Made by a program: the position numbers and the translations under genes
Shown here: piece after piece, positions 24,691-37,729 of the stretch
Numbering within the stretch: position 1 is the stretch's first letter
Layout: each line of letters opens with the position of its first letter
Origin: Pterois miles
Lineage: Eukaryota > Chordata > Actinopteri > Perciformes > Scorpaenidae
Direction: 5' to 3'
Length of the DNA stretch: 64,000 bases
NCBI GenBank assembly: GCA_947000775.1
Contig: CAMQGK010000637.1
Location: 16,994,501-17,058,500, forward strand
The notes under the pieces: model-generated
The model's database searches: none
Told to the model about the DNA's origin: nothing
The model's input: only the letters and a program-made list of their open reading frames with translations

Positions 24691-25198
24691 CAGTGTGACA
24701 GGTGCAACGGAGCCGACGCACAAATTCATGGGGTTTTTGGCTTCTCGCGTTCACCAATGGCAGCGCGCATGCTGCTGTGGCCGGCGGGGTTTAGGGTGAC
24801 TGTCGTGCACCTGAGCCAATCATAGAGCAGGTAGGCGGGGTTCGGGGGCTCGGAGGTGTGTCTGAAGAATACGAGTCTACAGCTGCATACTGTAACCAAG
24901 TCGGGGAGTAATGGCATGAGTACTGCTTTATACTGTTTAGACAAGCTTTACAGTGCGCGCGTTGGAAACTAACACTTGACTCTTTCTGCTGTCACGTCAG
25001 TCACTCATCAGGCCCGCAGGCGCTGAGAGGTGAGGCGGAGGACTGTCGACCAAACTATAAACTTAGTCAAGAGCGACTAAAGTCCCCAAACTCCCAGGCT
25101 GAAGAGGCTCCAAACGATTCATCCTTTCCGGCTGCTTCAAGGAAGGATACGCTGCTGGACATGTGAATTTAAAAGGAGATACTTTGCCAAGCACAACA
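24690..25198 (+). promoter_or_regulatory. erbb4: erbb4 promoter region and 5' leader
   Basis: A GC- and CpG-richer block directly upstream of the erbb4 start codon. It has CCAAT boxes at about 24754 and 24815, GC-box-like ggcgggg words at about 24783 and 24833, and no clear TATA box in a useful position. This is the usual make-up of a TATA-less promoter of a developmental receptor gene. The transcription start cannot be fixed from sequence. Two very short upstream open frames lie in the likely leader: ATGGCATGA at 24911 and the start-stop ATGTGA at 25161. Confidence 0.6.
25161..25166 (+). promoter_or_regulatory. Start-stop upstream ORF (ATGTGA) in the erbb4 leader
   Basis: An ATG followed immediately by TGA, ending 32 nt before the erbb4 ATG. 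Such minimal upstream frames can hold initiating ribosomes and reduce translation of the main frame. Its context is moderate (G at -3, T at +4), while the main start has A at -3. Confidence 0.45.
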
Positions 25199-25277
25199 AT
25201 GAAACCAACGACTGCCCCGCGTTGCTTCGGCTTTCTCCTGACTTGCCTCTTGTTCGGGTCGAGCTCTTCGCAATCAG
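25199..25277 (+). CDS. erbb4: erbb4 exon 1: signal peptide of the ErbB4 receptor tyrosine kinase
   Basis: This short first coding exon (79 nt, 26 codons plus one base) ends at a strong donor TCAG|gtgagt. It encodes MKPTTAPRC, a hydrophobic stretch FGFLLTCLLFG, and SSSSQS. This is a classic signal peptide: short polar start, Leu/Phe core and small residues before the cleavage site. It matches mammalian ERBB4 in the start MKP, the ending SQS, the length (26 versus 27 residues) and the phase-1 splice after the serine. The start has A at -3. ErbB4 is a plasma-membrane receptor for neuregulins that dimerises and signals through its kinase domain; all those domains lie in exons beyond the window. 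The ikzf2-erbb4 order supports the call. Teleosts can carry two erbb4 copies; which one this is cannot be told here. Confidence 0.88.
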
Positions 25278-27334
25278 GTGAGTGGACGCCATCCGTGTAG
25301 CTCCCCCGGTGCGCAGTTTAGTGTCTCCGTGGAGGAGCTCGGTGCGCACTGAGCGCAGAGGCAAAACTACTCCACGCAGCTGACTTTTTCCATCACTGCT
25401 GTTCTTTTCATGCCCGTAACAAGGGAATTTGGGCTTGACAGGGAACAAAAACCCACACCTCTTGCTGTCATTTTCACTGTCAGTCAGTTGAAGAAGTCGC
25501 AGCCTGGGAAGGGGCTGTCGTACAGAGAGCACTGTGGTGCTGAAACACAGGTGCTGGTTGGAGCAGATGGCAGGTTGTAGCAGCAGGACCTATCTGTTGT
25601 GATAAGCTGAATGAATCCGTGCCAGGGACTCGCTCTGTCTTCTTCGCGCACAGAGCGGCACTGTTGAATTCAGAGGGAAAAGGGAGAGCATTTATTGTCC
25701 ATCGCACGTGTCCTTTAGACACAGTGTGGACAAACACAGATGAGTGACAGACAGCCTCGCTTTACAACAGGCTACTTGTACTCTTGCCTTCCCTCCTGTG
25801 GCTAGACAGGCTGTGTAATGCACGACAGTGTTCCAAAAGTTCATTCTCGCCTCTGTTTTTTCCTCCCCCTGCAGTTTATCTATAAAAGTAATATTTGGAA
25901 TATCGCTTTGCAGGACAATCAGTTTAATTAACTACTTTTAAGTTGAACGTCCTGCAGGGGCTGGTTTGGAAATGGTGTGTCGTATTTTGGTGCTGATCTG
26001 TGGAACTCCGTCACCTGTGCAAAGGGATGATAACCGAGGTGCACATTCATCCATATGCATTCTGTTATCGGGATCAAAGCAAAGCGGATTACCGTGAAAT
26101 TACATTATTCCTCATTTTGTAGTGAGTCCCCTCAGGGTTTCTGTCTGTGGACTACAGTTCAGTTTGACTATCAGCTGTAGCGCACACAGGATTCACACTG
26201 GCAGTACCGTTTGTACAGCGGAGCGGCGCTCTTTACGCACAGGGGAGCATAGGTGCGCTCACCGTGTGTGTGAGAGAGGGGGAGAGGGAGGGGGAAGGGG
26301 GGTGTAGGGCTAGTAAATAACAAATACTCGCCGCATAGACAAAAACAGAAACCGTGTTTTCACCTTCAGACAGGATGAGACCGTATAGTACAAGGACATG
26401 TCCAGAATTCACACCCGTTCGCTTTCTTTATCAGTTTCCTTTCTCTGGTTCAGTGATGGTCTGTGCACCTAGCGTCCCCGTGTGTGTGAAATTATTTTGA
26501 CCGGCTGAATGTCTGCGTGCTGTGACATTCGGTGTCACACTATTTATTTATCTTTTTATGAGTGGAGAGTTCTACTTCGTTGCGCTGTTGGTGCTTGCTG
26601 TGCAAAAATCTGAAAAGAAGTGAAACTGTTTTCCAACAATCTCAGTCAGCTCCGTTAGCACAGCTTGTTTTAAGGGAAACAACTCTAAACGAGACGTTTT
26701 GCAATGTACAAATTAGATTTTATAACCAGTGACCGCGCACAGTTTAACGCACATGCCCACCACTGTAGCATATGGTCAATAAGATCCGCGTCCAGAGGAG
26801 CCTTAAAGGGAATAGAGAGGGCGGCTGAATGAAAAGGTTGGATGCGGTTTAGAGAGAGAGAGAGACTGGTGAGGGATGCGTGTGTGTCCTCTTGTCATTA
26901 CGCACAGAACATTGCCCAGTGTTACAGTGATGAGAACCAAGTCAAATCAGTTATTCCTGATCGTTATAGTTCCAAAAAGCTGAGCTTTTATTAGTTGCTG
27001 TTTCACTTATTAAAGGGAGGTCTGAGAAACCTCTTTATGGAAGTGACCCTGTCTTTGTTCGTTTTATTCAAGAAACAGTTTTGGTTTTGGATTTGAGTGC
27101 AGTTAATATTAGTTAGTGAATTTCTCACATATCTGAGTAAGTTTCAATAGGCTATAGCTATATCGAGAAATATCTTATTTGTTAAAAAAATATGTTTTGC
27201 GGTGCGTGTCCAAACAAACAACATAATATAAAGCGGATACTTTTCTATCAGGACAAATAGAAAATCAAACCACGAACCCCCTTAGGACTCTGCCTGTGTT
27301 TCATTAACCTATCTGATGCAGGAGAATCCAATGC

Positions 27335-27338
<4 letters not shown>

Positions 27339-27412
<74 letters not shown>
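27339..27412. repeat. (CA)n microsatellite
   Basis: About 37 CA units in erbb4 intron 1. Confidence 0.97.
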
Positions 27413-27414
<2 letters not shown>

Positions 27415-28295
27415 CTGATCCCATCCCCTTGTGAAGCTCTAAAGTCTTGTAAAAATAAATTTGGAAGTCAAAGGCACACAAAGGGGAGTCAGAGACAAAC
27501 GTCAGAAGAGCAGATTATACACATATAAATGACATAAATAAGCGTGGATTAAGCTCTGTAGGCTATGTGAGAGAAGTGATGCAATATGTGTGTGCGTGTG
27601 CCATGCGTGTGTGTGTACGTGCGAACGAGTTGCCTACGTGTGTTGGATTCACTCTAGTATGCGGCATGCTGTAGTAGATGGGATCTGTACAAGGCATGAT
27701 GTACAATGTAAAAACAGGGAAATGAGCACTTGCACCATGGCTCTCTAGACGATTCTTTGATTGCATCTCTCTTAATGAATCATTAATGCTTCCTCGCTGT
27801 TTGTTTAAAATCTCTTATCTCGAAAATGTCACTTTTTCTGCAGCTGTGAGAATCAGGGCCTTTTCCAGACCACCGTGAGTTTTGTTTATGCTGAAGAGCT
27901 CACAAACTGTGTGACTTTCCCAGCCCTCATGTAATCCTTAAATCAAACACAACAATCACCTAAACTGGACCTACTAGGTTTTCACCTGTCAGTAGGGCAC
28001 GTCTGCACTGCTCTTCATTTGACTCCAGCTATATCTTACAGTACACTGGAGCTGGAGGACAGAGGTGCAGAATGACTGCATATACAGCTGCAGATTCTGC
28101 ACCATATGGCTATGTCCCAAACCTCTATTTGTGCTTATGAATATTCATGTCTTCTAACTCATCTGTTCCTACTGCAACTGTGTGAATGTGCAGAGTGGGT
28201 TTTCAATTAGCATGTACATCCTTAAATGACCCGGTTTTACGGCTCCTAACTTTCATCTGTCCCGACTCCGTGGTGACTGAGAGTTTAGTTTGACG

Positions 28296-29289
28296 AAGGT
28301 ACAGTGTGTAGGATTTAGCAACACATTCTCACTGCCAACTCCTCAAATTCCACCGCATGGTTAGCGCCCCTCATCATTAGAGACAGATGCACAGGGTACT
28401 CCTCTTGCATTATTTTTGGAGGGACCACAATCACAATATACACTCATTATATAGTGTCCTTTCAAAATAAAGCTCTGTTTTCAAAGGAAGCAAGGTTTTA
28501 GGCAACACAACCACTTAGGCAACGTTAGGAAACATTGTAATTGACACTAACTTCACTGACTAATGACTTACTTGACTCACAGGACTGACAATACCGATGT
28601 GTCATGTGACTGACGGCTGATGAGACAAAATAAGTTAATGATGCTTTAATTTCACACAGAACACAAACACCGGTCTCCTGGATGAAAGTACTATATTTGT
28701 TTGACTCATCCACCTCCCCTTACACTCGCCTGCAGCGGACTCTGATGCTATTAATACACCACTTGCTCCAACCGTTAAATAACGTTGAGGATGTGTTTAG
28801 TTGAAAGCCCAGTTTGTCACATACTGTTGCCAGAGGGTGCCTCCGTGCATCGGTTGCCGATGCCAAAGGGGAATGCCCAATCGGCGGTACCTGACCGGTT
28901 GGGAGTGAGACCAGGTTGGATTTGGCGACATCTAGTAGTGTTGCTGCAAAATGCATCCAACCGAGTATCCCTCCACTCGCTCCTTCCTTTTCAAGATTGC
29001 AGTAATGTGAGCTGCTGAGTGCAAAACCATGGTGACACCGTTCATCTTGCTCAGAGGCCGTCCTTACCATAATAAAGCTACTTTGGGAGCAACAGAGGTC
29101 AGACAGCGGCTGGCGGTACCACAGTTTTGCACTCTGCGCCCCTTATGTAGATATGAATGGCTCTTTTTAAGGTAACAAAAACGTGATTCATAGTTTCAGG
29201 TGATTACACACTAATGAAAACAGAGTTAAGAATATTATATGTCATTTCTGCAAACATATCCCCCTGAAATATTGCACACTGTTCCTTGA
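28296..29289. mobile_element. DNA-transposon MITE with inverted ends
   Basis: The left end is aaggtacagtgtgtaggatt and the right end is attgcacactgttccttga. Reverse-complemented, the right end reads tcaaggaacagtgtgcaat, so the termini are imperfect inverted repeats of about 20 bp. The right half (aatggctctttttaaggtaac, split here as aatggctctt and tttaaggtaac; then ggtgattacacactaatgaa and tatccccctgaaat) is of a type common in fish. The middle (28490-28740) contains sequence related to the composite repeat at 58.3-58.7 kb, so the copy itself seems to carry an older or younger insertion. Confidence 0.65.
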
Positions 29290-32204
29290 AGGACTCTGTT
29301 CAGAAGATGGATGGACTTCTCTTTAAAAAGTAATAGTTGAATGATAGTTTGGTGGCTGTACCCTCTGCTGCATCCTTGGTTTTATAGTGCCAACCGTTGT
29401 TTGCTGGACTGTGCGGTTCCAGTTTGTAGCTGATATGTGAGCATATCAAAACGTTTGCGAGGTACAGACAGTGACTCATACAGAAAAAGGAGACTTTTCT
29501 CTTCCTCTTGTTTTTACGTTTTCACCATGCTGCACACTACTCTTCGTTGTGTCTTTTCCTCCCAGTCTGAAGCATACATTCGGGAAAGAATGGTGTCACA
29601 TTTAGCGGCCCACACGGCTCCGCTCCACCACAAAGCCCTCTTACAGTCATATCTCTGCCTGCTGTCGCCTGATAAAGGAGCTTTGACCCTCCGCCGCCAC
29701 CAGGCTTTTTTTTATTAGAAGAATGGCAGTCTTTGAGTAGGTGGTGATCCACTTCCATTTGTTGGAAGAAGGAATGTGAACCTCAGTGCCTCCATCTCCT
29801 CTGTCTCTGTCTGGCTGAGAGATGAGGACCAACTGAAGGCCGTCGATCCACTATATGGACAAATCTGTTAAACTAATACGATCTAACACCACATCCTCCT
29901 GTCTCGCTTTTATAAATAGCCAAGTTGTGTTTTCAGGTGTCACATTATTGTTTCCTCCTTCCTGTTCATCATTCCTCTCAGTGACTCAGTGATTAAAACT
30001 GTCCTACTGTCCATAACTTGCTATGTGTTACTGACAGCCAAAAGAAAAGACAAATCTGAAGGAAAGAAATTTTAACCATTTTTATTGTGTTTTCCACTCT
30101 TGTGGTTTTCAGCCTGCAGCCAGATAAAGAATTATAATAATAAAAAAACCAAAAAAACATCTGTTTATGTAATCTAGACTGTAGTTTCATTGTGAGAGAA
30201 GGGGAAACCATTATGTTTCCTATAAATCTCTCACTTCCCAACAAACAAGCTGCTTGTGAACTGTTGGCATCAATAATACATGTACAGCACCCACAATGCA
30301 GCCCAAGAATCCCTCATGAAAAATCACCCTAATTTTCCAACAGGGACTGATAGTGGTGTGTGTGACCTTATTGTCCATAATGGTGCTTTCTTTTTGTTTT
30401 TAATCTGCTGTGATATTACTGTAATATTCTTTAATTACCACCACAGGGACTTATGTCTTATATATTTGTGCCATATTCTTCCAGATTGTATTAGGTTACC
30501 ACAGCTGTCTCTGTTTAGGGTGACGGAGGGAATTATGTTATTTCTTTCTGAAGACACAACTGCAGGCATTGTTTTCCCGTTCTGACTTGTTGATGGTCTC
30601 ATAACCAGTCAAACCATCTGCAGCCAGGAGAAATGATTGGATCATATCCTATGTGACCTTTAGCGGCACGGCACCCTCATTCATCACCTGCACTTCTAAA
30701 TGAGCCATACATGTACTGTGTATGTGCAATCGCCTTGGCTACTATATGTCCTTTTTGTGAAGGGTGTCATAATTGGATTGGAGCATCATACATGTCTGTG
30801 CATGCCAGCTGTTTATCACATGTGTATTTAAAATGCAAATCCAGTGTTTGAAACATGGTTTACAAGCAATTAGATTGCTGCAGATTTGACAGGGTTTGTT
30901 GAATGCTTTATGCTTTTATTTTTCACTCCCTCTATGTTTCTCTTTTTGCTCTCTGTAAATTGAGTGAGCTTTGAGTTTTTGTATGTGAGAGAATGAAAGG
31001 GAATGGAGCGAGAGAGAGACGCGCAAATAGAAAAACTGATAGCCTCTGTGCAACACGGACCCTGAGTGTTGAATACACAGCAACCAAAGACCTTCATTAA
31101 CAAGGTAGCCAGCAAACACTCATACACAAACACAGGCGATGTTTTTGACAATACCGCACAGCTAGTTGAGACAGATTGGGGACTTAAGTTTCAGGAGCGG
31201 GGAAATCAATTTGGTTGGCAAATGTGAGTTTAGGTCCACCAAGAAGAGCCTGCAGCATGAAAAACAAAACAATTCTCAGGGCTTCTGCTGCCGTTCAGCC
31301 TTTTTCAGATTGTTGAAATGGGATCGACAAACGACAGTCCAAGAAAAAAGCCTAAACAAGCGGTCCCATGCTCGGTGCAGACAACTGTCAGTCAAAAATC
31401 GCAGCTAATACCCCTTTCCCATCAAAATGAGAGCATATATGCGTGTATTTTAAACACCAGAAAAGCCACTAAAATAGACAATAAATCTCTTTCCCATTGT
31501 GAGTGGATGAGTAGTTATTTTTTTTTCTGGTGTGTCGTGTTCAACGTCACAGACACGCCAGCCGGCACTAAGAGCAGGGTTAACAAATGGTGAAATGCTG
31601 CGTTGGTTCTTTTTTATATCCGTTACATATTCAGCCTGTCTTTCAACCTCTCAGATCAGAGTTTGTTGGAAGGGTTGAAGGACTAAGAAAGACGGTTTTG
31701 ATTAGTTTTATTTTGTTCTGTCAAGTTTAAAAGGACTGTCTTTGATGATCAGCGAGGTAAAATGACTGTTGATGTCTGTAGTTGTGGTAGATTTGAGGAA
31801 AGCATATTAATTGTACGTTTAGTCTACAAGTTAATGAATTATAGTGTGTTTCCAAATCCCTATTGATTTTATTCATTATATGAGCTTTAGACTCTGTATC
31901 AACATTGCTACAAGGTTCAAGTCTATTGGGGTAAATAAGTTATTTGCTTTAAAGGGAAAGTCTGTTATTTATAGAAATGGTAAATATAGCACACTCTGTT
32001 GACTCAACCAGAAAGCAAGTGAAACATTGACCAAAACTCTAATCTCAGTTTCACCCAACTTGACTCAGAAAGAAAAGGAAACAAATCTTCGCAAACACCA
32101 TGCGACAGTACAGTGAAATTAAACAAAGACAATATGAAAATTTGTGGGGTTTTTTTCAAGATATCAAACAAACAGTTGTTGCAGCTTTTTAACATTTAAT
32201 ATTA

Positions 32205-32697
32205 TAAACTATAGGCTGTATTTCTAGAAGGATTGCATTTCTCTACATCCTCCCATAGTACAAAAGTGAAGCCAAAATATCCTGGATACATGAGCTGCCA
32301 TCTTGATATTTTAATGTCATTTGGAGTCTGTGCAGAAGTGATCGGAGGGCCGGAGCTGCGGTATCGAGGTCCCGCCCACGCACCCGCCTGAGCCAATCAT
32401 AGCATGAGCCACCTAGCTGCTACGCTCTCTCCCCCTCTTTCATAGCATCAAATAATTAATTAAAATCAAATTTATAAGAAAAATGAACACTTGAGCGTAC
32501 AGTACATAAGCGTGATAAACTACATAAAATGACAGAAACCATCTCTGAGGAAAAATGTTTTTTTGACGTGTACTTTGACCTTTTAGTTTGACCCATGTCC
32601 CGTCTGCTAAAAAGGAGGGGGCGGGATTTATGACCTACTGCAGCCAGCCACCAGGGGCCGAGCTGTCAAGTCGCCCACCTTTATAGACAGTCTATGT
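32205..32697. mobile_element. MITE-like dispersed repeat
   Basis: The left end has ctataggctgtatttcta and the right end cacctttatagacagtctat. Complementing the right end gives atagactgtctataaaggtg, related to the left end. The interior has a GC-rich half (ggtcccgcccacgc, ggccgagctgtcaagtcgcc) typical of a common fish short repeat. No reading frame of note. Confidence 0.5.
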
Positions 32698-33289
32698 TCT
32701 TAACAGACAAATGTTTCTTGTGATATTTGCATAATATAATTGGGTGGAAGGTGGCACATTATTTATTTTTTAATAGGATTCACGTAAAGTTGTGCGTCGG
32801 TGTGCCTCATACATATTCTACTAAGACTCTGCCGCACATGCCCCCGCACTCATACTGCCTTCACCCTGGGCCGTCACTCCGAAGATCCAGGCCCTTGAAA
32901 GCCCTCGCTCTTATGTTCACCAGACAATGTAGATGTCGGGAGCCTGAACGCATCATGTATGACTGTCAGTTTGAGAGACTTTTGATCCCCTTTGTTGTTA
33001 CTGCTCCTCTTCTCACAATAAAGCCCATCTGTCTGTCCTCCACATCCTCCTGGAGGGCTGCAGGAGGCTGTCAGGCAGGTGACAAAGGGCCTGGGAAACA
33101 TGCGCATATACTGTATATGTGTGTTGGTGTGTGCGGCGGCGAATGTGTCTGTCAGTGTTTGTTTGTACGGCTGCTGCATGGTTGGAGGGATAGAGGGTGA
33201 CTGACAGACTAACCGAGCTACAGAGACTCTCTCTCTGCTCCACTGTCTGCTTGTTCCTCTTCCTCCACCCACCCTCTGCCTTCATCTGT

Positions 33290-33790
33290 GGCTTTGTAAG
33301 CCTCCACATAATGTGGGAGCATTAAAATGACAATGGAAATTACGGCTAATCTTTGTTAAGACACACTCATTACCGCCACGTTTCAGAATGGGAGTCCAAC
33401 GATAAGAGTTGGTCTGCCATGTTTTTTTTTTTTTTTTTTTTCTTTCTCTCTCTGAAGCGACAGCCTGACACATTGGAGTGATGTGTTTTATTCTCGCTTT
33501 TTTTGTGTAATTCTTTCTATTCCCGCTCAACGTTAATAATGGTGGCGCACAAATGAAAAGATGATAATAGGCTGACAACTTGGGCATGAAAGACTAGCTC
33601 CACCTTCAAATGAGCTTTTCATGCAGTTCTGCATGTGGGTGTTAAAGGGCTGATTTCTCCCAACTCTCTCCCTCTCCGTCTCTTTCCTCTTTTAGTAATC
33701 CCCTTATAAAATATTCATAGCTAATCTGCATTTACAATGTAATTACAGACAGGCTTTCAGTGATATCGGATATGGCCGGTGGAACACACG
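33290..33790. promoter_or_regulatory. Candidate conserved non-coding element(s) in erbb4 intron 1
   Basis: Two repeat-free blocks flank a T-run (33421-33440): 33300-33410 (gcattaaaatgacaatgg, aattacggctaatctttg) and 33530-33790 (ttcatagctaatctgcattt, caatgtaattacagacagg). Dense TAAT-type words and balanced composition resemble intronic enhancers. The call is by texture only. Confidence 0.33.
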
Positions 33791-34307
33791 TTTCACGCAA
33801 AATCTTTGATTTGTGTGCCTGAATAAATACGACACAGACTCGGGGTTAAGGTTCAAAGTAATTATTTAATAGTCAAGTCAGTACACTTGTAGCAAGAGTT
33901 GCCATGTTTTCATGGCAAGAACCCACAATGTAATGTTACGTTTTAGTATTTCTTTCTCTTCAGGGCCTTTGAAAGGAGTTACTGTAAACTTTTCAGTGCT
34001 GCTGCTATGCACACAGTTGTTATGATCGTTCCGGCAGGATGAAATATGTCACAATAATAACCCTTCTGTCTTTCTGTTTTGCCCCCATTGCTCAAATCCC
34101 CGTTTTCCATCTTTTTGGATGCTGCTGGCCTCCGTTTAGTGCTAATGGAGCGGTGTGCCCTGCATGCTATTCTTGCAGGTCGATTTTTCACTTGTGTTAG
34201 AGGAGAGAGGGGGGTGGCGTCCTTTTAAATGAAGCACTTGGCGTTTGTGACCTGTAATAAATGAGTTTGCAGTCAGTCATGGCAGCTGTAAGGAGACATC
34301 TGGGAGC

Positions 34308-34345
34308 AAGAGAGAGAGAGAGAGAGAAAGGGAGAGAGAGGGGGA
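34308..34345. repeat. (AG)n-rich tract
   Basis: A short imperfect AG/GA run. Confidence 0.7.
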
Positions 34346-35542
34346 GATAGTCAGACTTTACAGGGAAACAGTTTATCTATGCAAAGATGAAAAATGGCTG
34401 CGCCAAACATGCTCTCTTAAGTTAAAAAAAATAGTTATGCTATTGTGAATTGTTAGCAGTATGATAAAAATGTGACAGCGTTCGCAGAAACTGAAAGGTT
34501 TCTACGATGGATAATCTTGGTATCTATAATATCAACCATCAGGATTAATATTAAATGACTATGATATCGTCATTAAATACCATAGAAGGAAAAATGTACA
34601 GCAAGCGCAGTGTAGCACAAAATAAGTCTCTGTCTGAATATTAGGCAAACTGTTATTTTTCATCAGGGATGTGGATGAGGAGGCTGCAGTAAAGAAAGAA
34701 AAACAGGTGGAGACAATGGAAATAAAGAACAGAAAGCATGTAAAAGTACAAAATAAAGTTTGGTTTTGATTTCCTATTTGTCACCAGGGTATGTCTTTTT
34801 CAGCCTTTTATCCCTCAATTAAAATAATTATATATAATTATATTTAATTCAAATAATTGTACTATTTTTTTGAGTATTTATGAAGGCAGAGGTCTTATTT
34901 GTGGTTTATAATTTGGCATACCACCCTCTACAACATGACTACTGGAGTTACTGTGCAAATACTAAAATGTCAGTTGATTTTACGAAACTGTTGTGGGAGT
35001 TTTTATAGCTTTATTGATTTTGTTCCAAAACAGAGAGTTGCAGCCAGAAAATACAGCGATCTCAGAGCTCAGTGCTAGAATAATCATTGAGTTGTTAGTA
35101 TTGATCAGCAGCTCTTTCAAAGCCCACATTATGGCTATTTATGCCCCTCAACATTAGTCAAAGCTACTCTCGTCCAGAGCTACAGAATGGATTCCTTGTA
35201 GTTTCACTTTGAATAGATTTGTATATGTTAAAGGAAATGTTGGGTACTCTTTCTGGCCTCTATTAGCGTGGCTGTCGCTGGTGTGAAGCAGCAGTCACCT
35301 TGCAGCAGAGCAGAAATAGCGCAGCTCTCTTTCCCTGGATGTGAAGGTACATAAAGCACGGGATGAGAGGAGCAGGAAAGGCAATTGACCTTGGCTGCTT
35401 TTGGGGGCTGGCTATATAGTCGTCCGGATGGATGCCACGGTTCTGCAGTTTGGCAGAGAGGGAGGGGAGGAACGGGGACAATGCTGAGTAGGATAGTTCA
35501 CAGTGTGGAGAAAAGCAGATTTCTTTTATATTCATGCCTAAT

Positions 35543-36431
35543 TGTTAAATGTGATCCGTTGTGCAAAAAATACATCTTTTCTTTGGTAGCATCTCCATTA
35601 AAGTTAATGAGAATGTCTTTAAAGGTGTAATATTCAACTTTCCCGCAATACAATGTCTGAAAAACGACTGGAGCTGTGTTATATATATGTTATCTTGTTA
35701 TCAAACTGAGAGAAAGCCGTAATTTTAATAAAGGTAACAGTCCGTCTCATTTGGTTGCCTGTCAATGGCGTCATATCCCCTTTGCGCATCCATCAGTGTC
35801 ATAGTTGTCTGTTATAATCTGTCATGAATTGACTTTTTATTCAGTTTTAAACCACAAGTTTAGACACACTTTTTAGATCTTGGTTGTTTTTAACTCTAAC
35901 CGGATGAAGGATTGACGTCTGGATCTTAAGTTAAGGCTTGCGGCCTCACCGGGAAGTCCTGAGAAATACAGATTATTAACATGAAACTGCTATATTCTAT
36001 TCTTCTACCATTTCAATCACTGGGCCTGTTTGTTCTAGAGAGGAGGACATCTCTTCGAATAATTCGGCTCCTAGTAAAATCCTTCTGAACATCTGGATCT
36101 TAAGTATCAAGAAACAGGCGGAGTAAACGTTAGCAGCAGCTCAGTTCACAGCCCCTCTGGGACGTCCGTTGTCCACCGAACACTTAATGTGAAACTGCTT
36201 TATTTTGTGTTTTATTGGTTTTAATCACTGGGTCCATTTGTTTGGAGAGGAGACCTCTGCGTATAACTCAGCGGGTAAAAACACCCTGAGCGATGAACAG
36301 TGAAGGATTCCTGACCAGAAGACTGCAAGGACTGCAATTGTGGTGAAAACAATTCAAATGATCCCACGCAACTTGCTATTGTTTTGATTGAAAAACCCCT
36401 AGCGCCAGAAAATTACATATTGCACATTTAA
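35543..36431 (+). mobile_element. TTAA-bounded dispersed repeat (copy 1)
   Basis: Core 35619-36431 is bounded by TTAA on both sides with related inverted ends (TTAAaggtgtaatatt, and the complement of the right end TTAAatgtgcaatatg). Blocks cctgtcaatggcgtcatatc, tttttagatcttggttgttt and ctggatcttaagt recur at 38.3-38.85 kb. The segment with an acatctctgcgaataattcggct-like core occurs twice within the copy. The homology to copy 2 begins about 75 bp before the TTAA, so the repeat seems to include older flanking sequence. Confidence 0.6.
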
Positions 36432-37057
36432 TATGTGTCAATCTTTTTGCAGCAACTTCAGACAAACAGTATTACAGAACTGCAGGCTTTACATCATGTG
36501 TGTCGGGTGTGTGTGATGGGATGGGTGGGAGTGTATATCAAATGTGAGAGGTGCTGACTAAGTGCAGCTCAGGTCCAAAATCAACCCTGCCATTTGGCCC
36601 TGCTGTGCAAGACTGTTTACCTGAGACAGGGGCGCTTTATCTCAGCCAGTCACTGCAGCACATGTAAACACAAAGGGGGGGAACACTGTACATCACGCTG
36701 TTCTCAGCCCCCCTGCCTCTGTTCCAAAACCTCTCCCCCACAGAGAGACATTATCCCCCAACGGCAAGGTGAATGGGGTGCTGATGTAAGATTATTTGTA
36801 GCAGCTAGGGTAAGACAGAAAAAAAGGGAGGCATGGGAGGCGAAAGAAAGAGAAATCTCCTAATTTTAGCCAGAGAAGGGCAGGCGGGCAGCAGGGTACG
36901 CGGGAGGAGAGGTGTCTTTAGGTGGGGATGGGACATGGGTGAGTGTCTCTGGAGTCTTGGGTAAAGTGGTCGCTATCACAGGAGCTGGACGGACAATTAA
37001 TCAGCAGCAGCCCAGAGGGGGAGCCGGGGCTCTGACAGAGACACTTCATTCTGCACA

Positions 37058-37059
<2 letters not shown>

Positions 37060-37135
<76 letters not shown>
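37060..37135. repeat. (CA)n microsatellite followed by a pyrimidine-rich tract
   Basis: About 38 CA units. From 37165 to 37318 the + strand is almost all C and T. Confidence 0.95.
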
Positions 37136-37137
<2 letters not shown>

Positions 37138-37729
37138 GCTGACAGGCACACCCACAGCTTCTTCACACCTCTTTTTTTTTTTGCTTCTGTCGGCCTCCTT
37201 GTCCTCCTTTCTTCTCTCCTCTCCCTCTTTTTCTGTCCACTTTCTCCATCATCTCTTGACTTTCTTCTTGTCCCTTTCTTCTTCCTCTTTTCTCCTTGTC
37301 CTCATCTCCTGTCCTCAGTCATGTGTTTGGGTCCGTGACCCTCTTGATTAGAATGAGCCGAGAGTCCCTCTTGTGTGACCTGACAGCTGACTCCAAGCCC
37401 TCCAAGAGTTGAAGTTTCTTGTGGCTGTGGAAGGAGACAGTTCGGAAGAATAAGGTGAGAGAGGGTGAACTGGAGGCTATACTTCACCCTAACTGCCCCT
37501 CCCTTCATCCCTGCGCTCATCCCTCCATCTCTGCCTTTCCACCCCCTCCCTCTCCCCCTCGGCCGGCGCTGAGTGATTGATGGATTCAGGTTTGACATGG
37601 CCCGGTTCACCCGAGGGCGCCAGCAAGGACACTAGTGAGATTCAGCCAGATGCTGGGGAGAGGCAGACAGGGAGAGTAAAAGACAAAGAAAGGAAAGAGG
37701 GTGTACTCGACACTGTGGACCATCATGCC

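Noticed and set aside
25137..25737. Reverse-strand frames of 131 and 85 codons around erbb4 exon 1
   Set aside because: GC-rich promoter DNA has few stops. The frames lack splice or family support and overlap the erbb4 exon and leader.
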